From the NCBI GenBank assembly GCA_016234445.1, contig JACRBT010000002.1, forward strand, positions 426,423-490,422: DNA of 64,000 nucleotides, in the 5' to 3' direction. Under the pieces are notes generated by a model. The model saw only the letters and a list, made by a program, of their open reading frames with translations. It was not told the DNA's origin and made no database searches. Positions within the stretch are counted from its first letter, which is position 1; the number at the start of each line of letters is the position of its first letter. This DNA comes from Chloroflexota bacterium (GTDB lineage Bacteria; Chloroflexota; Dehalococcoidia; Tepidiformales; Tepidiformaceae). A program made the translations under genes and the position numbers. Positions 39,637 through 48,030 of this stretch are shown here, in pieces.

Positions 39637-40563
39637 TCAGGGGGCGAGGAAGCGAAGCGCCCGCGGCAAGATCTCGATGCGGGCGGGGAGCCAGCCGCCC
39701 GGTTCGCCGTCAATGTCGAGCTCCGAGGGCCGGTCGCTCGACAGCTCGACGACCGAGGCCGGGTGGTGGTCGATGCCGTCCATCCTCAGGTGGATGCCGC
39801 CCTTGCGCTGACCGTCCACGGCCCTGAGGACGGCCCCGCGGCCAAGGTCCCCCCAGCGGATGACGTCGAGGAGGCCGTCGTCGGGGAGCGCGCCGGGCGC
39901 GGCTACGAGGTCGCCGCCCCACATCTCCATGTTGTGGACGCTGATGCTGTTGTAGCGGCCGTCGTAGGCATCGCCGTCGATCGTGAGGGCGAAGTCGCGG
40001 GACATCGGACCAGCCATCTTCACGCCAGTCATGATCAGGTACGGCACCGTGTCTCCCAGGCGCTTCAGCCAGCGCGGGACCGAGTGGGAGATGCCCGGGA
40101 TCCAGCCGGCGCTGACTTCGAGGAGGAAGTAGTGGACCTCGTCGAAGTCGCCGCCGCGTGTGACCGAACGGACCATGCCGGCGTCGATGATGCGCTCGTG
40201 GCCGGCCGCGATAGCGCGAATGGCCTGGCGGGGGCGGCCGATGCCGAGGCACTTCGCGACATCCTTGCCGGTGCCCATGCCGATCGTGCCGATGCGGACG
40301 GTACCGCCGGCCCCGTTCGCGAGGATGGCGGTCGCCACCTCGTTCACCGTGCCGTCCCCGCCCACCGCGACGAGGGTGGTCCGCCCGTCGCGCATGGCAT
40401 CGGCGGCCAGCGCCGCCCCTTCCCCGCGCGCCTCGGTGAACACGGCGTCGGGGACGATGCCCGCCTCGCGGATCGCCCGGGCGAGCGCGGGCCAGCGGCG
40501 GGCAGTCCTGCCGCCGCCGGAAGCCGGGTTCACAATGAAGAAGGGAGCCTCGGGTGAGAGCAC
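39637..40563 (-). CDS. Diacylglycerol kinase-family lipid kinase (YegS/BmrU-like)
   Basis: A 308-aa lipid kinase. N-terminal nucleotide-binding features are FFIVNPASGGG and VAVGGDGTVNEVATAIL; GTIGMGTGKDVAKCLGI is the usual GTxND-like block with a Lys-Asp; the C-terminal beta-sandwich has WGGDLVAAPGALPDDGLLDVI. It phosphorylates diacylglycerol or related lipids at the inner membrane face. Divergently placed upstream of nothing; its start region faces the acidic-protein gene terminus. Confidence 0.87.
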   Translation of the reverse strand: MLSPEAPFFIVNPASGGGRTARRWPALARAIREAGIVPDAVFTEARGEGAALAADAMRDGRTTLVAVGGDGTVNEVATAILANGAGGTVRIGTIGMGTGKDVAKCLGIGRPRQAIRAIAAGHERIIDAGMVRSVTRGGDFDEVHYFLLEVSAGWIPGISHSVPRWLKRLGDTVPYLIMTGVKMAGPMSRDFALTIDGDAYDGRYNSISVHNMEMWGGDLVAAPGALPDDGLLDVIRWGDLGRGAVLRAVDGQRKGGIHLRMDGIDHHPASVVELSSDRPSELDIDGEPGGWLPARIEILPRALRFLAP

Positions 40564-40617
40564 GGGCTCAGGTTACCGCACGGGCGATGACGGCGGAATC
40601 GAGGGCCGGGTCACTGC

Positions 40618-40893
40618 CTAGTCGTCGTCGTCCTCGTGCTCCTCGTGCTCGTGGTCGTCGTCGTCGTGCTCGCGGTCGCCGTGCTCGTCGTCGTCGTCCT
40701 CTTCGTGCTCATCGTCTTCGTACTCGTCGTCGTCGTCCTCCTCGTGCTCGCCGCCAAGCAGCGACCGCGCCGAACCGGCGACGGCCGAAGTGGGGTTCAG
40801 CGCGTGGAAGGCGCCGGGGTTCGCAACAAATACGCCCGCCGCGAGCACGCCGAAGAAGGCGGCAACGAGGAGGACGATGCGGTTTCTGTCCAT
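40618..40893 (-). CDS. Membrane-anchored protein with His/Asp/Glu-rich tail (91 aa)
   Basis: A hydrophobic signal-anchor (about residues 5-25, IVLLVAAFFGVLAAGVFVA) is followed by about 20 neutral residues and then an unbroken acidic run from about residue 49 to the end, made only of D, E, H and a few G/R/Y. Such tails bind divalent metals or basic proteins; a metal-binding role is inferred from composition. The start is the ATG before DRNRIV; upstream sequence is the divergent promoter of the two-component system. The neighbouring sensor has a similar acidic run, and a secreted protein in the cluster ends likewise. Confidence 0.65.
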   Translation of the reverse strand: MDRNRIVLLVAAFFGVLAAGVFVANPGAFHALNPTSAVAGSARSLLGGEHEEDDDDEYEDDEHEEDDDDEHGDREHDDDDHEHEEHEDDDD

Positions 40894-40950
40894 GGCCTCA
40901 CGTCCGTAGTGGTAGTCAGTCGAGTATGCGGGCCAGCGATTCCAACCGGA

Positions 40951-40974
40951 TTGAGAGAAGATTCGAATTCTCAA
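40951..40974. promoter_or_regulatory. Inverted repeat in the divergent promoter region
   Basis: TTGAGA-N12-TCTCAA lies between the acidic-protein gene and the response-regulator gene, with several nearby ATTC half-motifs. It is a candidate site for the response regulator, by position only. Confidence 0.3.
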
Positions 40975-41009
40975 ATGTTCCTGTGAGGATTCTGTGGGAC
41001 GATCTGGCC

Positions 41010-41687
41010 GTGCACATCCTGCTGGTGGAAGACGAACCACGGCTGGCGACGGCGATCCGGCGCGTGCTCCAGGAAGAGGGCCACGTCGCCGACTGGGTCG
41101 CGGACGGGAACGAGGCGCTCGACCAGGCCCGCTCGGAGGACTACGACATCCTCCTCCTGGACGTGATGATCCCGGGTACCGACGGCTACGGCGTGGCGCG
41201 GACCTTGCGGGCGGAGGGCGCGGTGACGCCGATCCTCATGCTCACCGCCCGTGACTCCGTGCCGGACCGGGTGAAGGGTCTCGACGCGGGCGCCGACGAC
41301 TACCTGGTGAAGCCGTTCGCGCTCTCCGAGTTGCTGGCGCGCGTCCGGGCGCTGGCGCGGCGGTCACGGATGAACAACGGGCAGGCGTCGTCGCTCCAGG
41401 TGGGCGACCTGGAGCTGGACCTGCGGTCGCGCGAAGCAATCCGGGGCGGAAAACGGATCGAGCTGACGGCAAAGGAGTTTGCCTTGCTTGAACTGCTGAT
41501 GCGGCACCCAGGGCAGGTGCTGACGCGGACACAACTGCTGGACCGCGTCTGGAACTACGACTCGCTCGTTGAATCGAACGTCGTCGAGATCTACATCCAC
41601 TACCTCCGGAACAAGGTGGACCGCGACTTCGAACCCAAGTTGATCCGCACGGTCCGGGGCGTGGGCTACGCACTGCGAGCGCCCTGA
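41010..41687 (+). CDS. OmpR-family response regulator
   Basis: A 225-aa two-domain regulator. The receiver has the acidic pocket VEDEP, the phospho-acceptor Asp in ILLLDVMIPG, MLTARD and the Lys in DYLVKPF; the winged helix holds ELTAKEFALLELLMRHPGQV and SNVVEIYIHYLRNKVD (ending VRGVGYALRAP). It is transcribed with the sensor kinase (1-bp overlap) and divergent from the acidic-protein gene, which is probably a target. GTG start at VHILLVEDE; two upstream GTGs are possible. Confidence 0.92.
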   Translation: MHILLVEDEPRLATAIRRVLQEEGHVADWVADGNEALDQARSEDYDILLLDVMIPGTDGYGVARTLRAEGAVTPILMLTARDSVPDRVKGLDAGADDYLVKPFALSELLARVRALARRSRMNNGQASSLQVGDLELDLRSREAIRGGKRIELTAKEFALLELLMRHPGQVLTRTQLLDRVWNYDSLVESNVVEIYIHYLRNKVDRDFEPKLIRTVRGVGYALRAP

Positions 41688-42991
41688 TGTTCCTGCAAGC
41701 GCGCTGGAAGCTGACCGCCTGGTACGCGGCGGCGCTCGCGAGCATCCTCCTTCTCGTGGGGACCGCGACCTACCTGAGCGTCCGCCGTTCGCTCGACGAC
41801 GACGTCCGGTCGGCGATCAAGACGGCAATGGCCGACCTCGCCGCCTTCGACCCGAGCCACTACACGCCGCTGCGCGAGAACCACCGAGAACGTGACGACG
41901 ACGACGACGAGCGTGAGCAGCCAGCGCCCGGGGACGGTTCCTCGGAAGTGGTCTCGAACGAAGTCTTCTTCGTCACGACCGACCGGAACGGCGCCGTCCT
42001 CCTCAATCCCCGCGGGGTCGACCTGGAACACATCGACTTCACCGCGCTCGTGGCCAGGGCTGACAGCGGGAACTCCTGGAACGATGTCCGGGGGGAAGAT
42101 TCGCGCTACCGCTTCGCTTCGAACGCGACGACCGCGACCGTGGCCGGGGAGCCGGTCTACCTGCACGTGGGGCAGTCGCTCCGCAACCGCGACAGCGCAC
42201 TTTCGTCGCTGTGGAAAGTGCTCGCCTTCGGCGGGCTTGGTGGCATCGGCCTGGCCTGTGTTGGTGGCTTCCTCCTCGCCGGCCGGGCTCTCAAGCCGAT
42301 CCAGGCGTCGTTGGAGAGCCAGCGCCGCTTCGTGTCCGACGCGTCCCACGAACTGCGGACGCCGATCGCCGTCGTGCAGGCGAACAACGAGCTGCTCATC
42401 CGCCACCCGGAACAGACCGTCGAACAGAACGCGGGCCAGGTCGAGGCTATCGCCGCCGAGACGGAGCACATGGCCCGGCTGGTGGGAGACCTGCTCACCC
42501 TGGCGCGGGCGGACGAAGGCAGGGTGCAGCTCGCGAGGGAGGCGGTGGACCTGGGCGAACTGGTCACAGACGTCGCCCGGGACATGAAGGCGCTCGCGGA
42601 AGCGAAGGGCGTGTCACTGGAGGTGGCGGCCCGGCCGGCCATCGTCGAGGGCGACTCCCAGCGGCTTCGCCAGCTGGCGCTCATCCTGGTCGACAATGCG
42701 GTGAAGTACACGCAGGGCGGTGGGACGGTGTCGATCACGACGCGGAAGGCTGGACGACGAGCGGAGATGGTTGTGACCGACACGGGCGTCGGCATCCCCG
42801 GGGAACACCAGGGGCGGATCTTCGACCGGTTCTACCGGGTGGACGCGGCGCGAGGCCCCGGCGCGGCGGGAACCGGGCTGGGGCTCGCGATCGCGAAGTG
42901 GATCGCCGAGGTGCATGGCGGACGCATAGCCATGCAATCCGAACCCGGGCGCGGGACGACCTTCACCGTGCGGCTGCCGGCGGTGGGCTGA
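41687..42991 (+). CDS. Sensor histidine kinase with acidic extracytoplasmic loop
   Basis: A 434-aa membrane kinase. Transmembrane helices at about 13-31 and 185-205 bracket a sensor loop of about 150 residues. The loop carries HRERDDDDDEREQ (about residues 66-78), an acidic patch reminiscent of the divalent-cation-binding surface of PhoQ. The cytoplasmic part has H-box VSDASHELRTP, N-box LILVDNAVKYTQ, G1 DTGVGIP and G2 GTGLGLAIAKW. Cation sensing is inferred. Overlaps the next gene by 1 bp. Confidence 0.9.
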   Translation: MFLQARWKLTAWYAAALASILLLVGTATYLSVRRSLDDDVRSAIKTAMADLAAFDPSHYTPLRENHRERDDDDDEREQPAPGDGSSEVVSNEVFFVTTDRNGAVLLNPRGVDLEHIDFTALVARADSGNSWNDVRGEDSRYRFASNATTATVAGEPVYLHVGQSLRNRDSALSSLWKVLAFGGLGGIGLACVGGFLLAGRALKPIQASLESQRRFVSDASHELRTPIAVVQANNELLIRHPEQTVEQNAGQVEAIAAETEHMARLVGDLLTLARADEGRVQLAREAVDLGELVTDVARDMKALAEAKGVSLEVAARPAIVEGDSQRLRQLALILVDNAVKYTQGGGTVSITTRKAGRRAEMVVTDTGVGIPGEHQGRIFDRFYRVDAARGPGAAGTGLGLAIAKWIAEVHGGRIAMQSEPGRGTTFTVRLPAVG

Positions 42992-43863
42992 TGCAATTCG
43001 CCGACCACTTCCGGGCGATGGACACCGGCGTCGACGTCCTGGTCGAGGCTGACTCGCTGCCGATGGCGGCGTTCTTGAGCGTGAAGTTGCTGTTCGAACA
43101 GCAGGAACAGCGGTTCTCCCGCTTCCGCCCTGACAGCTTGCTCAGCCGGCTGAACCGCGGGGACGAGGTGACCGACCCTCTCTTCGCCGAATGCTGCCGG
43201 ATGGCGATTGAGGCCTGGGAGTTCACCGGCGGTCTCTTTAACCCCCTGGTCCTGCCTGCACTCAGACAGGCCGGGTATGACAGGACATTCGCCGAGGTGG
43301 ACACCGGGGACCCGCAACCGATGGCGGTGCCGTCGCCAGCGGAGGCGCTGCGCCTGACCGCGGGCGGCGCGCGGCTCGCCGGGGGAATGCTGGACCTTGG
43401 CGGCATCGTCAAGGGGTGGACAGCTGACCTCGCGGTGGAGACGCTGGTCGGTGACCACCCGGATATCCTCGTGAACGCAGGGGGAGACCTGCGGTGCGCC
43501 GGGTCGGACGAAGACGGGGGCGGCTGGTTGGTCGGCGTGAGCGGCGAGACCGACGACGATGACGCCTGGGCTGGGAGGATAGTGGGCGCGCTCGCCACCT
43601 CGACAACGCGAAAGCGACGCTGGGAGGCCGGCAGCGGCTTCGCCCATCACTTGATCGACCCGCGGACGGGGCTTCCGGCGGCTTCGCCATACGACCAGGT
43701 TTCGTGTCTCGACAAGGAGGCCTGGCGCGCCGAATGCTGGGCGAAGGCCGTCCTGATCGGTGGACGCGAGGCCACGGAGCGCGCCTCCGCCTCTACGCTG
43801 GGGCTCCTGGCGATGGGACCGGGCGGCGTCAGGGACGCCCGGGGCGCCATGTCACCGGACTGA
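42991..43863 (+). CDS. apbE: FAD:protein FMN transferase (ApbE family)
   Basis: A 290-aa ApbE-type enzyme that attaches FMN covalently to Ser/Thr of extracytoplasmic proteins. Recognisable are MDTGVDVLVE at the N-terminus, FSRFRPDSLLSRLN, GGLFNPLV, GGMLDLGGIVKGWTAD, LVNAGGDLRCAG and HHLIDPRTGLPA. No signal peptide or lipobox is seen, unlike many secreted ApbE proteins. The start overlaps the kinase stop, placing flavinylation in the same operon as the two-component system. No FMN-bind-domain target is obvious nearby. Confidence 0.85.
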   Translation: MQFADHFRAMDTGVDVLVEADSLPMAAFLSVKLLFEQQEQRFSRFRPDSLLSRLNRGDEVTDPLFAECCRMAIEAWEFTGGLFNPLVLPALRQAGYDRTFAEVDTGDPQPMAVPSPAEALRLTAGGARLAGGMLDLGGIVKGWTADLAVETLVGDHPDILVNAGGDLRCAGSDEDGGGWLVGVSGETDDDDAWAGRIVGALATSTTRKRRWEAGSGFAHHLIDPRTGLPAASPYDQVSCLDKEAWRAECWAKAVLIGGREATERASASTLGLLAMGPGGVRDARGAMSPD

Positions 43864-43950
43864 ACCCTGATTTTACCCTCCAGTTACGACTCTTCCTGAG
43901 CGCCCGTGGCCACTTACCTCCCGAACCCCAAGTGACCAAGGGAGGTCCTC

Positions 43951-44592
43951 ATGAACCGCACCGCATCCATGATTGCCGCTGCAATCACCACCGCCGTCTC
44001 CGGAGGCGTCATCGCCGCATTCGCCGTCGCCCAGGGCGTCTTCGTCGAGGCGCCCACGGGCGCGAATGCATCGGCCGACACCGAGGCCACACAGTGGGCG
44101 CCCCCGCCACCGCCCCCGGGAAAGCCGACTCAGGCGACGGCCCAGCAGTCGGCCGCCCAGGGCGACCCTGAGTACGTCTACGTGAAGAAGGACCCGAAGA
44201 TCGTGGTCCAGGAACCAGAGGGCGATCCGCCCGTACAGGCCGCCAAGGAATCGCCCGCAACGCCATCCCCGGCTGGCACCACCAGTAGCGCGCCCGCGGC
44301 GGACCCTACGCCGAAGCCCGTTTCCACCAAGGAAGAGCCCACCGCCACGCCTCCGCCGGCCTCGTCCGGGCCTGCGAATGCGCCCGCCAGCGAGCCGACC
44401 GCGAAGCCGACCTCCACGCCCAAGGCCACGAAGACTCCACCTCCAACAGCAACCCCGGCGCCAGAGCCCGCGACGGCTCCCCCCGATGACTCGGCCTCCA
44501 GCGGCAGCGGCGTGGACGACGACGACGTGGATGACGACGACGAGGATGACGAGGACACCGAGGATGAGCACCCCGAAGTGGAGAAGGACTAA
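43951..44592 (+). CDS. Secreted Pro-rich protein with acidic C-terminus (213 aa)
   Basis: A signal peptide or anchor (about residues 7-28) is followed by a low-complexity region rich in Pro, Thr, Ala and Ser, and a final 30 residues dominated by Asp and Glu (SGSGVDDDDVDDDDEDDED). A short charged segment DPEYVYVKKDPKIVVQEPE sits near residue 72. No enzymatic domain. GGAGG lies 5 nt before the ATG. The acidic end repeats the theme of the divergent His/Asp/Glu protein, and the next gene is also Pro-rich and secreted. Confidence 0.65.
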   Translation: MNRTASMIAAAITTAVSGGVIAAFAVAQGVFVEAPTGANASADTEATQWAPPPPPPGKPTQATAQQSAAQGDPEYVYVKKDPKIVVQEPEGDPPVQAAKESPATPSPAGTTSSAPAADPTPKPVSTKEEPTATPPPASSGPANAPASEPTAKPTSTPKATKTPPPTATPAPEPATAPPDDSASSGSGVDDDDVDDDDEDDEDTEDEHPEVEKD

Positions 44593-44597
44593 CCAGG

Positions 44598-45323
44598 ATG
44601 GCTAACGCAAAGAAGCGCGGCGCCCGATTCGTCTTCACCCGCATCGCAACCGGCGCCTCGGCCGTAGTCCTGACCTCCGCGCTCTGGGCCGGGGTGGCGG
44701 CGACGGCGCCTCAGAAGAAATGGGATACCGCCCAGGCGGAAACCGAACAGCCAGCGCTCGAGGTCTACGAGCAGGACGGCTGGCGCTGGGACCCCGACCG
44801 GCAGGAATGGCTGCTGATGGAGGAGACCGCACCCGGCGAGGCCCAGGTCTGGAGCGGCGGAAGCGGCGACCGGCCCGTCATCGTTGTCGAGCAGCAGGAT
44901 GTGATCTACTACGTCTTCCAGTGGCAGCCGGACGACAAGGGCGGCGGCACCTGGGTGCAGGTGCCGGGCGATGGCAAGAGCCAGCCGCCCAAGACCGCGG
45001 CAACCGTGAAGACAACCGTCCCGGCGGCCGGGCCCACGACCGCCCCGACAACCGCGGGGGTGCCGGCGGCGGGGGGCGTGCCTACCAACGCCCCTCCGCC
45101 CACGGCAGCGCCCACGAAGCCCCCGCTGCCCGGCTGGGTGCCGACTTCCACGCCCGTGCCTGCGAACACGCCACCGCCGACGCCAATCCCAGGCGGTGGT
45201 GGGGGAGGCGGTGGCGGGACGCCATCGAATCCGCCGGCGCCCACGTCGGCACCGCCGCCGGCGCCCACGGCAACGCCGAAGCCCAAGCCGACGGCAACGC
45301 CGACCAAGTCAAAGGCCTCCTGA
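44598..45323 (+). CDS. Secreted protein with Trp-rich domain and Pro/Thr-rich tail (241 aa)
   Basis: After a basic N-terminus, a signal helix spans about residues 15-36. A small domain at about 50-128 contains DGWRWDPDRQEWLLMEE and DVIYYVFQWQPDDKGGGTW, Trp/Tyr-rich and not matched to a family. The last 110 residues are Pro/Thr/Gly linker sequence (TAPTTAGVPAAGGVPT, GGGGGGGGG), typical of wall-associated proteins. It starts 5 bp after the previous gene and lies 1 bp before the ferric-reductase-like gene. Confidence 0.65.
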   Translation: MANAKKRGARFVFTRIATGASAVVLTSALWAGVAATAPQKKWDTAQAETEQPALEVYEQDGWRWDPDRQEWLLMEETAPGEAQVWSGGSGDRPVIVVEQQDVIYYVFQWQPDDKGGGTWVQVPGDGKSQPPKTAATVKTTVPAAGPTTAPTTAGVPAAGGVPTNAPPPTAAPTKPPLPGWVPTSTPVPANTPPPTPIPGGGGGGGGGTPSNPPAPTSAPPPAPTATPKPKPTATPTKSKAS

Positions 45324-45324
45324 G

Positions 45325-46077
45325 ATGAAGCTCGTCGTGCTCTTCGCTGTGATTGCGGTTGCGGGGAGTGCCGCCGGAGCCGTGTACGGGGCGGACCTGG
45401 CGGCGGCCATGGTCCCCGAGGCCGGAAGCCACGGGGCCTGGTACGCCAGCCGCTCCGCCGGGATCGCCAGCTACGTCTTCCTCTGGGTGGGAATCGTGGG
45501 CGGGCTCCTGATGTCGTCGGCATTCTTCGACGGCCTCATCGGCCGGCCGCGCCTGCTGGCGATGCACCAGTCGGCTTCGATCGCCGGGGTGTTCCTCGGG
45601 TTGGCCCACGCCCTCGTGCTCATCCCGGACCACTGGACGCATTTCGGGCTGAAGGACATCCTGGTGCCGTTCGGCTCGTACTACAAGCCGGTCTACTCGG
45701 CCGTGGGCACCCTGTCGCTCTACCTCGCGGCAGTGGTCAGCGCCTCGTTCTGGTTCCGGTCACGGATGGGCGGGAAGTCGTGGAAGATGCTCCACTACAC
45801 GTCTTTCCTGGCCTTCGGCGGGGCACTCTGGCACGGGCTGATGATGGGGACCGACGCCCACAAGCCCTGGGTGCTGGCGATCCTTCTCGGCACGAGCCTC
45901 TCGGTCATCTTTGGGGTGATGGTGCGGATCACTTATGCCCGGCCGCCGGTGAAACGGGTCGCCCCCGCCCAGGCGGCGGCCAGCCCGGCGACCGCGGCGA
46001 CCGCGGCGAGCGCCGCGCCATCGCCCGCCCGGGTTCCCGGCCGTGAAGCCCAGATGGCTGCCAGCGGACAGGAGTAA
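45325..46077 (+). CDS. Ferric-reductase-like transmembrane di-heme protein
   Basis: A 250-aa integral membrane protein with about six helices. His81 and His95 lie on one helix region (LAMHQSASIAGVFLGLAHAL) and His157 and His170 on another (MLHYTSFLAFGGALWHG), the two His pairs spaced 13-14 that bind two b-type hemes in the ferric reductase/MsrQ/YedZ superfamily. It would carry electrons across the membrane. The last 45 residues are an Ala/Pro tail. It closes the cluster of sensor system, ApbE and secreted proteins, before a strong terminator. Confidence 0.8.
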   Translation: MKLVVLFAVIAVAGSAAGAVYGADLAAAMVPEAGSHGAWYASRSAGIASYVFLWVGIVGGLLMSSAFFDGLIGRPRLLAMHQSASIAGVFLGLAHALVLIPDHWTHFGLKDILVPFGSYYKPVYSAVGTLSLYLAAVVSASFWFRSRMGGKSWKMLHYTSFLAFGGALWHGLMMGTDAHKPWVLAILLGTSLSVIFGVMVRITYARPPVKRVAPAQAAASPATAATAASAAPSPARVPGREAQMAASGQE

Positions 46078-46095
46078 CCGGTCGCCGGAGTTCCG

Positions 46096-46131
46096 AGAAA
46101 GCGGGGGTGCGTTTCGGCACCCCCGCTTTCT
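46096..46131. terminator. Strong bidirectional terminator
   Basis: A perfect 15-bp stem AGAAAGCGGGGGTGC / GCACCCCCGCTTTCT with a 6-nt loop sits between two convergent operons (ferric-reductase side and YeeE/YedE side). On the plus strand TTGTCTGTCT follows; on the minus strand the stem itself ends in CTTTCT. Confidence 0.85.
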
Positions 46132-46150
46132 TGTCTGTCTCGCGCCCGGT

Positions 46151-46573
46151 TCAGCAGGCAGGCGGGGCGATGTGCTTCTTCCGGTCGATAGCATCCCGGA
46201 GCGCGATGCCGCCGAAGAGTCCGGCCGTGACCACCGCCCCGAGTCCTCCACCGCTCACCGTCATCGCCAGTGCGGGGACGGGGCAGGTCCCGGCGACCGC
46301 CCAACCTGTGCCGAAGATGGCGGCCCCAAAGACGGCCCGCTGCGTGACCGGCGCGCGTTGCACCTTCAGCGGTCCCCCGAAGGGCGTCTGCCAGCGGCGG
46401 CGTTCGAGCAGCAGCAGGAGCGGGGCAGCCACCGCCACGGCGGAGCCCATGAGCAAGAAGACATCGGGTTCCTGCAGGCGGAGCATGTCGTGGATCACCG
46501 TGTAGTCGTTGAGGCGCGCGGCGGCGACGAGAAAGCCGAACGCCCCGCCCATGAAAAACGCCGCGGCTCTCAC
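46151..46573 (-). CDS. YeeE/YedE-family transporter component, second half
   Basis: A 140-aa membrane protein of the DUF6691/YeeE-YedE type with four helices. The conserved Cys motif is FGTGWAVAGTCPVPALAM. YeeE/YedE proteins move thiosulfate or sulfur species. The start overlaps the end of the first half-gene by 4 bp, so the two short proteins together match one full-length YeeE. Confidence 0.82.
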   Translation of the reverse strand: MRAAAFFMGGAFGFLVAAARLNDYTVIHDMLRLQEPDVFLLMGSAVAVAAPLLLLLERRRWQTPFGGPLKVQRAPVTQRAVFGAAIFGTGWAVAGTCPVPALAMTVSGGGLGAVVTAGLFGGIALRDAIDRKKHIAPPAC

Positions 46574-47040
46574 AGGTCACCCCCGGTCACCACGTTGAGG
46601 AGCGCGGTGACAGCAACGGCCGTGGCCATGAAGGTGCCGGTGGCGGCAAGACTGGCCGGAGAAAGGGACGAGGTGCCGCGGAGACCGTGGCCAGAGGTAC
46701 ACCCTCCGGACCACCGGGCGCCATAGCCCATGACGAAGCCGGCGCCGAGCAGGAGGGGCACAAGCGCCGCCAGCGGGACCAGGTCGCCGAGTTTGCCGTA
46801 GTCGAGGTTCCAGGAAAGGCCGCCGCGGAGGAGGGCGGCGACGAAGGCACCGGCGACGAGCCCGGCGAACAGGGAAACGCGCCAGGGGTCGAACGGCTGG
46901 CGGCGCAGGAATGAGAACGCCTGGGAATAGGCCGTGGTGGCGCCAAGCGGCTTGTTGGCCAGCGCGTAGAGCCCGACCACGGTCAGGCCCATGAGCGGCC
47001 CGGCGATGTACCAGGCGAGACGATCAGGGAGCAGATCCAA
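46570..47040 (-). CDS. YeeE/YedE-family transporter component, first half
   Basis: A 156-aa membrane protein with the conserved GARWSGGCTSGHGLRG Cys motif of YeeE/YedE and the WYIAGPLMGLTV N-terminal helix. A GTG at 47073 is in frame but lies only 2 nt from the -10 box and cannot be on the transcript; the TTG used has GGAGGA 7 nt upstream. An ATG at 47061 is the alternative. Pairs with the overlapping second half-gene. Confidence 0.82.
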   Translation of the reverse strand: MDLLPDRLAWYIAGPLMGLTVVGLYALANKPLGATTAYSQAFSFLRRQPFDPWRVSLFAGLVAGAFVAALLRGGLSWNLDYGKLGDLVPLAALVPLLLGAGFVMGYGARWSGGCTSGHGLRGTSSLSPASLAATGTFMATAVAVTALLNVVTGGDL

Positions 47041-47075
47041 ACAGAGTCCTCCGGCGGGCATGGCCGCGCCCACTC

Positions 47076-47104
47076 ACTATAAAGTTGACTGACTTCCTAG
47101 ACAA
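47076..47104 (-). promoter_or_regulatory. Sigma-70 type promoter of the YeeE/YedE operon
   Basis: On the minus strand TTGTCT (-35), a 17-bp spacer and TATAGT (-10). This is the best consensus-like promoter in the window. Confidence 0.7.
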
Positions 47105-47163
47105 TAGCGAACGGGACGCGGCGGCCGAGGCGGCACCGTTCCCGGCGTCGTGGAGAGCGCGGA

Positions 47164-48030
47164 TTAGCGGCGGAAGCGGGAGAGGTCGCTCACGAAGACG
47201 CTGGGCCCGGAGCGCTCAGGGGCGCCGCCATAGCGTTCGATGGTGACCAGGGCACTTTCGTAGGTCTTGAGTCCCTGGGGCAGCCGGGCGCCGTAGCGCG
47301 CGAAGCCCTGGGAATCGCTGTTGAAGGTGCCAAGGCTGACGTAGCGGCCGCCGGTGCTCACCCAGATCTGGTAGGTTTCGCCGGCCGGGCGCTGTTGCAG
47401 GCTGGCGGCGACAAACCAAACGCGCTTCTGGTCCTCATCCCAGACGAGGCGGCCGATCGAGGTGCTCTTTTCGTCCACGGACACGACCTCCGCCACGACG
47501 GTGGTCGGCGCGAGGAGCGCGACGAGGAGGTCGCGGTCGTCGCTGGTGGCCTGGTCGAGTTCGAAGGCGCTGCGTTCGGCCTCGCTTAGGCGGCGGGTGA
47601 GGGCGGCGATTTCGACTTCCTGGGAGAGCGCCCGGCTAACCTGTCCCTGGAGGTCGCGGTTGTCCTCGCGGAGGTGGTCGATCTGGCTGCGGACCGACAC
47701 CATCCCCGTGAAGGCGGCAATGGCGACGACCACCGCGGCCAGCCCGGCAGCGGCGCGACTGTATCCCCAGGCACGGCGCCAGGGGCTGGGACGGGCGATC
47801 CCCGCGGACTGGAAGACGCGGGCGCGGAGGCTGCGGGGCGGCTTCCGCCGGGGCACGCTGAGTGAAAACGAAAGCGCCAGGCGCTCCGAGTCGTGGACGA
47901 TGTCCCGGCAGGCGGTGCAGTCGGCGAGGTGCAGCGCCACGATGCGCTCCAACTCGGGTTCGAGCGCGCCGATGGCGTATTCATCCGCCTGTTCCTGGGA
48001 GATGTGAGCTTCCATCGTCGTGGTCGGCAC
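47164..48030 (-). CDS. Anti-sigma factor (zinc-finger and RskA-type domains)
   Basis: A 288-aa membrane protein. The N-terminal anti-sigma zinc-binding segment reads VALHLADCTACRDIV (HxxxCxxC), followed by one transmembrane helix (about residues 95-117), a coiled coil (about 118-160) and an extracytoplasmic RskA-like domain (RVWFVAASLQQRPAGETYQI, VTIERYGGAPERSG). It would hold the adjacent sigma factor at the membrane. GTG start directly follows the sigma stop; an ATG five codons later is an alternative. Confidence 0.88.
   Translation of the reverse strand: MPTTTMEAHISQEQADEYAIGALEPELERIVALHLADCTACRDIVHDSERLALSFSLSVPRRKPPRSLRARVFQSAGIARPSPWRRAWGYSRAAAGLAAVVVAIAAFTGMVSVRSQIDHLREDNRDLQGQVSRALSQEVEIAALTRRLSEAERSAFELDQATSDDRDLLVALLAPTTVVAEVVSVDEKSTSIGRLVWDEDQKRVWFVAASLQQRPAGETYQIWVSTGGRYVSLGTFNSDSQGFARYGARLPQGLKTYESALVTIERYGGAPERSGPSVFVSDLSRFRR

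Noticed and set aside
43951..45323. The two Pro/Thr-rich secreted proteins as ApbE flavinylation targets
   Set aside because: No FMN-bind domain or clear target motif is visible; Thr/Ser richness alone is not evidence.
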